DNA from: Planctomycetaceae bacterium
Lineage (GTDB): Bacteria > Planctomycetota > Planctomycetia > Pirellulales > Pirellulaceae
Direction of reading: 5' to 3'
Length of the DNA: 20,623 nt
Assembly: GCA_007695205.1 (NCBI GenBank)
Contig: REEF01000452.1
Coordinates: 1-20,623, forward strand
Shown here: one piece after another, positions 5,663-13,366 of the stretch
How positions within the stretch are numbered: the stretch's first letter is position 1
Layout of the letters: each line of letters begins with the position of its first letter
Program-made: the position numbers and the translations under genes
Notes under the pieces: model-generated
Databases searched by the model: none
What the model saw: only the letters and a program-made list of their open reading frames with translations
Told to the model about the DNA's origin: nothing

Positions 5663-8014
5663 TCACTCCACGTAGACCGCATCTTCCGGGCAGACTTGGA
5701 CGCAGGTGTCGCAGCGGGTGCATTTTTCGGAATCGATGGTGTGGCGGCGGTAGGGGGTCATCGGGATGGCGTCGACCGGGCAGGCCTGGGCGCACAGCGT
5801 GCAGCCGATGCAGCGGTCGTTGATCTTGTATTCGATCAGCGCCGTGCATTTGCCGGCCGGGCAACGGCCTTCCAGATGGGCTTCGTATTCTTCGCGGAAA
5901 TACTGCAAGGTCGACAGCACGGGATTCGGCGCGGTTTTTCCCAGGCCGCATAGGCTGCCGGCACACACATCGCGCGATAGTTGTTCCAGGTGTTCCAGGT
6001 CGCCTTTGCGCCCGTGGCCTTCGCACAAACGGTCCAGCACATCCAACATCCGCCGCGTACCAACTCGGCAAAAGGTGCATTTCCCACAGGATTGATCCTG
6101 GGTGAATCGCAGGAAATACCGAGCGATGTCGACCATGCAATCGTCTTCGTCCATCACCACCAGCCCGCCGCTGCCCATGATGGCTCCGACACTGGCCAGG
6201 GCCTCGTAATCGACCGGGGTATCGGTCAGTGCGGCCGGGACGCAACCGCCGGACGGACCGCCGACCTGGACGGCCTTCAGCCGCTTGCCTCGCGCCACAC
6301 CGCCGCCCACGTCGTCGATCACCTGCCGCAGGGTGACACCCATCGGCACCTCGATCAACCCGCCTCGCTCCACCTTGCCGGCCAACGCGAAGACCTTCGT
6401 GCCTTTGCTCTTGGCGGTCCCCAGCGATGCGAATTCCGCACCGCCCTGACGCAGGATCCAGGGCACCATGGCATAGGTTTCGACATTGTTGATCAGCGTC
6501 GGTCGCTGCCACAATCCGACCTCGGCCGGATACGGTGGCCGCAGGTGGGGCATCCCTCGTTGGCCTTGCATCGATGCCAACAACGCGGTCTCTTCGCCGC
6601 AGACGAACGCGCCGGCGCCTTCCATCACTCGCAATTCCAACGCAAACTGGCTGCCCAAAACGTTGGGTCCCAGGATACCACGCTGGCAGCACACTTCGAT
6701 CGCCTCGCGGATCCGCTTGACGGCCAGCGGGTACTCGGCACGGATATAGAAGTATCCTTCGCGAGCGCCGACGGCCAGCGCACCGATCGCCAAACCTTCG
6801 ATGATCCGGTAGGGGAAAGACTCCAGCAACATCCGGTCCATGAACGCGCCGGGGTCCCCTTCGTCGCCGTTGCAGATCACATACTTTTGCTCTCCCGGCA
6901 TTTCGCGTACACGTTGCCACTTGATCCCCGTCGGGAATCCGGCGCCGCCCCGACCTCGCAACCCGCTCTGCTGCACCTGGTCGATGATTCGCTGAGGATC
7001 GTTCCACTCGATGCACTGCCGCAGCGCTTCGAACCCGTGGTGTCGCTGGTATTCGTCCAGATCGGTCGGATCGATCTGCCCACAGTATTCGGTCGCCAGA
7101 TGTTTTTGCGGCCCGAGAAAGGCGCACACGGGCCCTTCGCGAGGGCTGACCGCCCGATGGATCGTCGGTTCATCGTCATCGTCGGTCAAGATCCGGTCCA
7201 ACCAACGCTGGGCCGTAAAGGTCAAACGGTGCAGCAGGCTGGGCGCTTTGAAGTGCTTCATGACCAGCGAGGGCACGTCGGCCGGTTGGACACGAGCGTA
7301 CAGGCTGCTCTCGCCCTGTCGCGGTACTATCTCGACCAGCGGGACCTGATGGCACATCCCGACGCAGCCCACGCGTTTGATCTCGGCCGGTGCTCGGGTG
7401 TCCTGCAGGATATCCTGGATCGCGTCACGGACTTTGGCACTGCCCTGCGCGACACAACACGATCCCAAGCCGATACGGATTTCGCCGGCGACCGAACCGT
7501 CCGCGCCAAGATGTGTCGTCGAAGTCTTCCGCGGCGCGCCGTCCTGGTGTCGCGCGAAATCACGGAGCACACCGGAGACCATCTTCGGGGTCACATGGCC
7601 GTAGGTGACTTCGTCGATCTGCACGACCGGGGCCAGCGTGCAACAGCCCAGGCAGGCGACTGGCTGGACCGTGTACTGGCCTGCTTCGTCCGTATCGTGT
7701 CCTTGCTGCAGGTGGAGTTCGCCACGGAAGGCGTCCACGACCATCTGCGCGCCTTTGACGTGGCAGGCGGTCCCCACACAGACATGGATCAGGTGATTTC
7801 CCACCGGTTGCCGTCGGAATTGCGTGTAGAACGTGGACACGCCCTCGATCGACGCCGGCGTGATGTCGGTCTGATCGCACAACCGGTGCAGGGCTTCGTC
7901 CGGCAGGTATCGGTAATGGTCCTGGATGCGCTGCAGCAGGGGGATCACGGCCTCGGGACCGCGTCCGATCTGCTGGATCGTTTCATCGACAAAGGTGAGA
8001 TCAAGGTCAGCCAT
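5663..8014 (-). CDS. NuoE-HndB-NuoF-ferredoxin fusion, NAD(H)-linked diaphorase subunit
   Basis: The 783-residue product fuses subunits that are usually separate. Residues 1-155 are a NuoE/HydC thioredoxin-like [2Fe-2S] domain (C79, C84, C121, C125). Residues 178-250 form a second thioredoxin-like [2Fe-2S] domain (C187, C217, C221 and neighbours), as in HndB and the N-terminus of HydB. Residues 320-700 are a NuoF core with the FMN/NAD(H) loop GRGGAGFPTG (354-363), NGDEGDPGAF and the N3 [4Fe-4S] ligands C643, C646, C649, C689. Residues 730-780 carry two ferredoxin motifs (C735/738/741/745 and C765/768/771/775). The family oxidises or forms NAD(P)H at FMN and passes electrons through FeS centres in Hyd, Hnd and Stn enzymes. 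The start at 8014 lies 15 nt after the propeller stop. Partners: the flavoprotein downstream and the membrane ferredoxins upstream. It is cytoplasmic by family. Confidence 0.93.
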   Translation of the reverse strand: MADLDLTFVDETIQQIGRGPEAVIPLLQRIQDHYRYLPDEALHRLCDQTDITPASIEGVSTFYTQFRRQPVGNHLIHVCVGTACHVKGAQMVVDAFRGELHLQQGHDTDEAGQYTVQPVACLGCCTLAPVVQIDEVTYGHVTPKMVSGVLRDFARHQDGAPRKTSTTHLGADGSVAGEIRIGLGSCCVAQGSAKVRDAIQDILQDTRAPAEIKRVGCVGMCHQVPLVEIVPRQGESSLYARVQPADVPSLVMKHFKAPSLLHRLTFTAQRWLDRILTDDDDEPTIHRAVSPREGPVCAFLGPQKHLATEYCGQIDPTDLDEYQRHHGFEALRQCIEWNDPQRIIDQVQQSGLRGRGGAGFPTGIKWQRVREMPGEQKYVICNGDEGDPGAFMDRMLLESFPYRIIEGLAIGALAVGAREGYFYIRAEYPLAVKRIREAIEVCCQRGILGPNVLGSQFALELRVMEGAGAFVCGEETALLASMQGQRGMPHLRPPYPAEVGLWQRPTLINNVETYAMVPWILRQGGAEFASLGTAKSKGTKVFALAGKVERGGLIEVPMGVTLRQVIDDVGGGVARGKRLKAVQVGGPSGGCVPAALTDTPVDYEALASVGAIMGSGGLVVMDEDDCMVDIARYFLRFTQDQSCGKCTFCRVGTRRMLDVLDRLCEGHGRKGDLEHLEQLSRDVCAGSLCGLGKTAPNPVLSTLQYFREEYEAHLEGRCPAGKCTALIEYKINDRCIGCTLCAQACPVDAIPMTPYRRHTIDSEKCTRCDTCVQVCPEDAVYVE

Positions 8015-8029
8015 GGTTCCCAGTACGGT

Positions 8030-9904
8030 TCAAGGGTTGGGCTCGATACAAATCAGATGCTGTTTGCCGCGGACGATGATCCGACCGTCCGAGACGATGG
8101 GGCTGGTCACGCACGGTTCGCCCAGATGGTTTTCCGCCACGATCCGGCCTTCTTCCGCCGTTGCTTCCACCACGTAGACCTCGCCGTCTTCGCCCAGCAG
8201 CAGGATCTGGTCTCCGACCAGGGTCGGCGACGACGTGAACGAGGCATCGAAATCCAGTTCCCACAGCGGATCGCCGCCTTCGGTCGCGTCGTAACAGGTC
8301 AGGATTCCATAGGACGCCAGCAGCAGGACAAGTTCTTCGGTGGCCAACGGACTGGCCGTATCCGGAGCACCCAGATCGGCTTCCCAGAGCAGGTGCGTCT
8401 GGCTCACATCGCCTTGCCCGTCGGCTCGGATCGCCGCCACTCCCGGGAATTCGTTGGCCGCGTACACCGTGTGGCCGACGGCAACAGGCGATGGTCCCAC
8501 GTCGCCTCGCAAGTTGTCCGCTCGCCACAACACGCTGCCATCGGCGGGCGAGTTAGCCATGACCCAGGGATCGGCACAGGTGATGATCTGCGGTTGGTCG
8601 TCGACATGGATCACGATCGGCGAGGACCACGAGTTGGGAACGTCACGCACGTCTTCCCAGATGGTCTGGCCGGTGGCTGCGTCCAGCGCAAACAGACGCG
8701 ACAGTTCTTCGTCTCGGATCCCCTGATCGAATTGCACGATCAGCCGATCCTGGTACATGGCCAGCGAGGACGCGTGGCCGTAGGCGTTTTTCGGAATGCC
8801 CAAGCTGCGCGCCCAACGCACTCGGCCTTCGAAATCGAACGCGGCCAGATCGCCGTTGGCAAAGATGGCGTACACGCGGCGCCCGTCGGTTACCGGGGTC
8901 GGCGCGGCGTAGCCGGTGGCTTCCATCAACTTGGGAACCTCGGCCGTGCTCTCCGGCGTGCTCGGCACTTCCTGACGCCACAGCAATTGGCCCGTCGAGG
9001 CGTCGAAGCAGAAGACTTCGCGATGCTGCTCGTCCGCGCCGGTCAGGAAGATGCGATCGTTCCAGAGGATCGGCGAACTGTTGCCGGGCAAGGGCACCTC
9101 GGTCTTCCAACGAATCCCCTCGCCGGTCTCGATCTGCCAGTCGCTGGGCAAGCGGTCCTGGACGATGCCCAGCCCATCCCAGCCGCGGAACCGCGGCCAA
9201 TTGGCTTGCAATTCCTCGTCGCTCGGGAACCCTGACGGTAGCGGTGGCAGATCGGCGTCGGGCGGTGGTAGCTTCGGGGCTTCGACGGCACCATCGGCCG
9301 CGCCGGGTCCGGGCAGCGCTGGTCGAGTCGCCGCCAGATCGTCAATGAGCGCGGGCGTTGTCATCCCCCGCGGCATATCCGAGACCGCTTCGCTGCCGAT
9401 CCAGGCGGCCAGTTGCTGTCGATCGCTGGGCAAGCTGCTGGGCATCAGACCGTACAATCCCACGACGGCCAGCACCACCAGCCCACCAAACCCGGCGACC
9501 GCCCAGCGGCCCGTCCGATGGTCGTTTTGCTGCAGGTCCTCCGGCGATTCCATCGGCTCGGGGTGCGGCAGACGCCGGTGAAGCGTCGCGGCCCATTTGC
9601 CCATCGCCACGCAGAGGATCGCGCCGGCGAACATCAGCCAGCTACCCCACCAGGAGAACCGGCGTTGTTCGAAGTACGCCGTGCGCAGCCGTTCGTCCAG
9701 CGTTCGAAATTCGGCGATCAACGCTTCGTTATTCGGGTCTTCCCTCAACTGTTGTTTCAGCTCGAAATACTCGGGCGCATTCAACGGATCTTCCGCAACG
9801 CGTTGGGTATAATCGACCAGCAGCAGCGCCCCGACCACAGCAACGAAGATACCGCTGACCGCAGCGCAACGAAAAGCCAGCAGGTACTGTTCCCATCGTG
9901 TCAT
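8030..9904 (-). CDS. Membrane protein with C-terminal PQQ-like beta-propeller (BamB-like fold)
   Basis: The 624-residue product has three predicted membrane segments (about 11-31, 83-101, 133-153), an acidic loop between the first two, a Pro/Ala-rich linker (about 190-230) and then a PQQ-like propeller starting with NWPRFRGWDG (235-244). The propeller shows repeated blade motifs such as FDASTGQLLWRQ, FALDAATGQTIWED and CYDATEGGDPLWEL. In this family the propeller is usually on the outer face of the cytoplasmic membrane. The sequence does not show the PQQ and calcium ligands of true quinoprotein dehydrogenases, so I treat it as a scaffold or binding protein. Its ATG overlaps the stop of the membrane ferredoxin by 4 nt (ATGA), strong evidence for coupling within the redox operon. 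It is the second propeller of this type in the cluster. Confidence 0.88.
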   Translation of the reverse strand: MTRWEQYLLAFRCAAVSGIFVAVVGALLLVDYTQRVAEDPLNAPEYFELKQQLREDPNNEALIAEFRTLDERLRTAYFEQRRFSWWGSWLMFAGAILCVAMGKWAATLHRRLPHPEPMESPEDLQQNDHRTGRWAVAGFGGLVVLAVVGLYGLMPSSLPSDRQQLAAWIGSEAVSDMPRGMTTPALIDDLAATRPALPGPGAADGAVEAPKLPPPDADLPPLPSGFPSDEELQANWPRFRGWDGLGIVQDRLPSDWQIETGEGIRWKTEVPLPGNSSPILWNDRIFLTGADEQHREVFCFDASTGQLLWRQEVPSTPESTAEVPKLMEATGYAAPTPVTDGRRVYAIFANGDLAAFDFEGRVRWARSLGIPKNAYGHASSLAMYQDRLIVQFDQGIRDEELSRLFALDAATGQTIWEDVRDVPNSWSSPIVIHVDDQPQIITCADPWVMANSPADGSVLWRADNLRGDVGPSPVAVGHTVYAANEFPGVAAIRADGQGDVSQTHLLWEADLGAPDTASPLATEELVLLLASYGILTCYDATEGGDPLWELDFDASFTSSPTLVGDQILLLGEDGEVYVVEATAEEGRIVAENHLGEPCVTSPIVSDGRIIVRGKQHLICIEPNP

Positions 9905-11289
9905 GACGCCGCCTTTGCCTCCTCGGTTTCCAGATCGACCAGTTCGGAGATATCATCGATCAGGCCCAGCCGAACCTGTTCGCACGGGCAGTACCAGTAG
10001 CAGCGGCCGCAGGACACACAACGGGATCGGTCGGGCTGGTACTCGTCGCGCCGACGGTACACCGACAAACTGATCAGCTTGACGGCGACAACCAGCCCCG
10101 TCCACGCACCCAGCAGCACGGCGAACAGACGGATGCGGCTGCGGATGTCGGCCACCATCGCCAGCAGTTCCTCCTTCGGTTGCCCGGTGTTGCGAAACGC
10201 CTCGCTGGCATCGGTCATGCCTTCGACTTGACCGGTATCCTCCGCGTGAATGCGTTCGGCCAGCCGCACGTTGTGATCCAGGCGGGCCAGCGGGACGGTC
10301 ATCAACCAACCCAAGCCCGCTGCCCCGATCACCAGCAGCGGCGCCAACGCCAGCATCACCGCCAGGCTTCGACGCGCGGCAGGGCGAGTTTCTCGAGCCG
10401 GTGGCATCGAGGGGCGTTCGATGGCTCCATACGGACAACTGTCCTCGCACAACCGGCACTTGATGCACTCGTCGGGCGGGATGCGAGTGTGCCACTTCGA
10501 AACTCTGGACAAAACGGCCAGCACCGCGCCGTACGGGCACAGGTATCGGCAATACGGCCGACCGATAAAGACGCCCATCACCAGCAGCGCGCCGCCGAAG
10601 ATCAGCATGTTCACGTCCCCGCTCAACCGAAACATCGGGACGAACGGGTCGTAGCGGCAGATGACAAAGGCGGTACCCGTCGCGGCGTAGATGACGGCCA
10701 ATCCCAAGTAGATGTATGGAAACAGACCCAGCGAGTGGTCCAGCCAGCTCGGCACCCGCGTCGTGCGGACGGCCACGATCTCCTGGATGGCCCCTAACGG
10801 ACATACGGCCGCGCAAAAAACCCGGCCGAAAAACAGCGTGAAACCCAGCGGCAGCAAGAACACCAGCACCACCGTCAGCGGGATCGCATAGCTGGTATCG
10901 AATACGGCCAGCACGACGTTCTGGATCGATCCGATCGCGCAGATACAGCCTTCGTACAGGAATCCGAACCAGATCAGCGAACCGATGGTCAGCAGGAACA
11001 TATTCCGCCGCGAACGACTGACCAGGGCGATATAGGAGGCAGCGAGCAGCGCCGCCAGCAGCAGGCTCACATTCAACCATTCCCACAGCGGATGATCCGG
11101 TGCGGGCGGCATCGAAACGGGCACCTGGTATTCCGTGAAGTCGGGGACGGGGATCAGATCGCTGGCAACAGCGACAGGGGCCATCAGGCCGGCCGTCGCC
11201 AAAGGAATACCGATTCTGCATGCATCGTTCATCAGCGGCATGGTTCGTCCGGAAAATAACCTCGATCGGTCACGAGCTCTACGCGTCAC
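9901..11289 (-). CDS. NapH/NosR-like polytopic membrane [4Fe-4S] protein
   Basis: The product has several hydrophobic segments, two CxxxCP motifs at the ends of membrane helices (C159/C163 in FCAAVCPLGA and C247/C251 in CRYLCPYGA), and two ferredoxin motifs (C275/278/281/285; C424/427/430/434). Numbering is from the GTG. This is the layout of NapH and of the C-terminal half of NosR, which move electrons between the quinone pool or cytoplasmic donors and periplasmic acceptors. C115 and C117 in the second membrane segment (GCICAIG) are additional. The GTG at 11289 overlaps the ferredoxin stop by 11 nt and has AAGGGA before it; an ATG at 11241 would give 446 residues with a clearer signal-like N-terminus, and I cannot decide between them. 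No flavin-binding FMN domain of NosR is visible. Confidence 0.87.
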   Translation of the reverse strand: MTRRARDRSRLFSGRTMPLMNDACRIGIPLATAGLMAPVAVASDLIPVPDFTEYQVPVSMPPAPDHPLWEWLNVSLLLAALLAASYIALVSRSRRNMFLLTIGSLIWFGFLYEGCICAIGSIQNVVLAVFDTSYAIPLTVVLVFLLPLGFTLFFGRVFCAAVCPLGAIQEIVAVRTTRVPSWLDHSLGLFPYIYLGLAVIYAATGTAFVICRYDPFVPMFRLSGDVNMLIFGGALLVMGVFIGRPYCRYLCPYGAVLAVLSRVSKWHTRIPPDECIKCRLCEDSCPYGAIERPSMPPARETRPAARRSLAVMLALAPLLVIGAAGLGWLMTVPLARLDHNVRLAERIHAEDTGQVEGMTDASEAFRNTGQPKEELLAMVADIRSRIRLFAVLLGAWTGLVVAVKLISLSVYRRRDEYQPDRSRCVSCGRCYWYCPCEQVRLGLIDDISELVDLETEEAKAAS

Positions 11290-12031
11290 GGGCGGTCCCT
11301 TCGGATCCTGAGCTGGCGGATGAGGCCGATTGCTGCTGCTGGCGCCACCGGCGTTGGGTCAGAGCACGCTCCAGCAACTCGGCTCCTTCGCGGTACCTTT
11401 GAGTATCGTCGCCCGCGTCACGCATCATCCGTCGACCACGCGCTCCCAACACGGCCTCGGCACGCCGCTTCAGGATCTCCGCTTGGCTGGCCGGAATGCG
11501 ATGAAAGGCCTGCGTCGGACAGGCCACCGCGATGGCACATTCGTTGCAATCCAGGCATCGATCATGTTCGACCTGCAGGTACAGCGAACCGTTCATCAGG
11601 GCACAACCGATCACGCACTTGCCGCACCCGATGCACAGCGGCACATCGATCGTGTACTCGTAGAACCGTTGCCCCGACTTTTCTTCGATGAACTGCCGCA
11701 CGATCGCCCCTGTCGGACACAACTGGTTTTCCGCCGCCGTGTCCAGGGCCAGGTAGTTCATCTCGAAGTAACCCGTGCAGATATCGCAGAATCCGCACAT
11801 GTCAAAGCAATTGACGCACTTGACCGCCGACACGTCCAGGACGCAGTAGGTCGCACAATGCCCGCAACCGATGCACTGGTCGGGGTCCAGTTGCCATACC
11901 ATCGGTTCGCCTTCGCTGCGGCGTCCCGCCAGGAACCCGCCAGCACCGGCCAACGCGATCACGCTGGTCGTCCGTAGAGCATCGTTCAGGAATCCACGCC
12001 GGTCTTTCTTGGGGGAAGAATCGGGCATCAT
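11279..12031 (-). CDS. Tat-exported polyferredoxin (NapG-like, up to four [4Fe-4S] clusters)
   Basis: The 250-residue product opens with a twin-arginine signal (DRRGFLNDALR at 10-20, followed by an Ala/Gly-rich hydrophobic stretch). It then has cysteine groups C53/56/59/63, C72/75/79/82/85, C105, C133/136/139/143 and C159/162/165/171, enough for four [4Fe-4S] clusters, as in NapG, HybA and NrfC-like electron-transfer subunits. The C-terminus is a charged helix and a Gln/Ser-rich tail. Export in folded form through Tat places it outside the cytoplasmic membrane, next to the NapH/NosR-like protein encoded just downstream, as NapG pairs with NapH. The start at 12031 overlaps the stop of the small Cys protein (ATGATG with TGA inside), with GAGGAG 4-8 nt upstream. 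A longer in-frame reading to 12217 is antisense-like sequence and is rejected. Confidence 0.9.
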   Translation of the reverse strand: MMPDSSPKKDRRGFLNDALRTTSVIALAGAGGFLAGRRSEGEPMVWQLDPDQCIGCGHCATYCVLDVSAVKCVNCFDMCGFCDICTGYFEMNYLALDTAAENQLCPTGAIVRQFIEEKSGQRFYEYTIDVPLCIGCGKCVIGCALMNGSLYLQVEHDRCLDCNECAIAVACPTQAFHRIPASQAEILKRRAEAVLGARGRRMMRDAGDDTQRYREGAELLERALTQRRWRQQQQSASSASSGSEGTARDA

Positions 12032-12261
12032 CCACTCCTCGTCGGTTCGCGTCGAGCCTGGTCGGCCTTGGGCAGACCACAATATTGCCATTGACCGCAG
12101 CGTTGGCAGGCCAGTCGTCGATCGCAAGCGGCCGTGGGCCCGGGGCGCAGGATCAGTCGGCCGGTCAGCACCGATAGTACTGCCAGCGCGGCCCAACGCC
12201 AGAAGGTCTTCAGCCACTGCCGCCGATGTTCCACTCGCGAGTCCGTCATCTTATCCGGCAT
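12028..12261 (-). CDS. Small single-span membrane protein with CysX5CX2CX5Cys tail
   Basis: The 77-residue product has a basic N-terminus, one hydrophobic segment (about 18-36, with WRWAALAVLSVLTG) and a short tail with C46, C52, C55 and C61. I do not recognise the family. Four closely spaced Cys after a membrane anchor could bind an FeS cluster or zinc. The ATG at 12261 overlaps the end of the propeller gene by 11 nt, and an ATG at 12249 (73 residues) is equally possible; the reading frame ends inside the start of the ferredoxin gene. This double overlap places it firmly in the redox operon. If the first segment is a signal-anchor, the Cys tail lies on the outer face, beside the exported ferredoxin. 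Confidence 0.72.
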   Translation of the reverse strand: MPDKMTDSRVEHRRQWLKTFWRWAALAVLSVLTGRLILRPGPTAACDRRLACQRCGQWQYCGLPKADQARREPTRSG

Positions 12262-13351
12262 CTCCCACGGCTCCTGATTCCAAAGGCTCGAAAATCCGCA
12301 CCTGTCGAGTGTTCGGGTCCAGCACCAACACACGGCCCGTGCCGTCGGCCGCCACGTCGAACGTTCTGGAACTATGCTCGTCCCGAATCTCGGGACCGCC
12401 GCCTCGGTTTGTCAACAAGGCGGTTGTCGCGATCACCGATTCGAATTCGCCTTGGGGACTGTAGAGCTTGACCCGCGGCAAGCCCTTTTCCGACGTCACG
12501 AAACGCCCGTCGGCCAGCACCGTCAGGTGCGAGGGATTGCAGCAGCCGAAGAAGCCCTCGATCCGCGCCGAAGCCTCGCCCCAATGCCCCAGCGGGCTGC
12601 CGTCCAGCGTAAAGGCCTCGATCCGCTGAGCCCCGGGGTTTACCACTCGCAGAACCCCATCGTCCGGCACGACGATATCGAAATGCTCGCTGGGGATCAC
12701 AAAGCCGTCGATGCCTCGCTGGTCGTCCGGTTGTCCGATCGTCCCCAACAGACGGCCCGTCGCGTCCCAACGCACGACGACACGATTGCCCGCGTCGGCG
12801 GCCAGCACGTTATCCTCGAAGACGGCCAGGGACGTCAACAGGCTGTCTTGGTCCAACCCTTCCGACCACGTGGCGATCGGCTGGCCCGAGGCATCGAACA
12901 CTTCGACGCGAGACGCCAGCCCCACGTAGATCCGTCCCGGAAAATCATGATCCTCGCCCGCTACCGCCAGGCACCGCGGTTCGTCGGGTACGGAGAATGC
13001 CTGGTCCATCGTCCCATCCGCCTGAAATATCTGGACCGCTCGGTCACCAGCGACCAGGAATCGGCCGTCGGACGTGGCCGCGATCGCCTGGACCGATTGC
13101 ATGCCGACCGGGACTTGTGCGGTCTCGGAATGCGAAATCAAATCCGGATCGACCGCCACCAACTCCGAAACGTCGAATTCGAACCGAGGCGACAACCCGC
13201 TGCCTCGATCGCCCCACGTGTCGACTCGAAAAACGACCATCGCGGCAATCAACGCCATGCCCAACACAATCGCCCAGATCGCAGCAGGCGGAAGATGTGG
13301 TGGACGCGGCATTTGCCGATCGTCGTTCGGACCCTGTTTGGTTTGGCTCAT
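12251..13351 (-). CDS. Membrane-anchored NHL/6-bladed beta-propeller protein with Cys-Cys motif
   Basis: The 366-residue product has a Pro-rich cytoplasmic start, one membrane segment (about 23-41) and then NHL-like blades (for example GRFLVAGDRAVQIFQADG, GNRVVVRWDATGRLLG and PRVKLYSPQGEFESVI). A striking conserved-looking segment is GFFGCCNPSHLTVL (266-279) followed by DGRFVTSEKGLPRV, where two adjacent Cys (270, 271) and a His (275) sit at a blade turn. Such residues could bind a metal or cluster or form a vicinal disulfide; this is inference. The ATG at 13351 follows the preceding propeller gene by 15 nt and has GAGGGAG upstream. By topology the propeller faces outside, like the other two propellers of the cluster. 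No catalytic function can be assigned. Confidence 0.83.
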   Translation of the reverse strand: MSQTKQGPNDDRQMPRPPHLPPAAIWAIVLGMALIAAMVVFRVDTWGDRGSGLSPRFEFDVSELVAVDPDLISHSETAQVPVGMQSVQAIAATSDGRFLVAGDRAVQIFQADGTMDQAFSVPDEPRCLAVAGEDHDFPGRIYVGLASRVEVFDASGQPIATWSEGLDQDSLLTSLAVFEDNVLAADAGNRVVVRWDATGRLLGTIGQPDDQRGIDGFVIPSEHFDIVVPDDGVLRVVNPGAQRIEAFTLDGSPLGHWGEASARIEGFFGCCNPSHLTVLADGRFVTSEKGLPRVKLYSPQGEFESVIATTALLTNRGGGPEIRDEHSSRTFDVAADGTGRVLVLDPNTRQVRIFEPLESGAVGDAG

Positions 13352-13366
13352 CGCTCCCTCGCTCGT

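Noticed and set aside
5663..8014. Complex I (NuoE/NuoF) as such
   Set aside because: No other Nuo subunits are nearby, and the second thioredoxin-like domain and C-terminal ferredoxin are features of Hyd/Hnd/Stn enzymes.
5981..9235. 1084-codon open frame on the plus strand across the diaphorase and propeller genes
   Set aside because: It is antisense to two well-supported genes, crosses their boundary and has no recognisable domains; long stop-free antisense frames are expected at this GC content.
12032..12217. Longer start for the exported ferredoxin at 12217
   Set aside because: It would bury the Tat signal 62 residues inside and is the off-frame reading of the small Cys gene.
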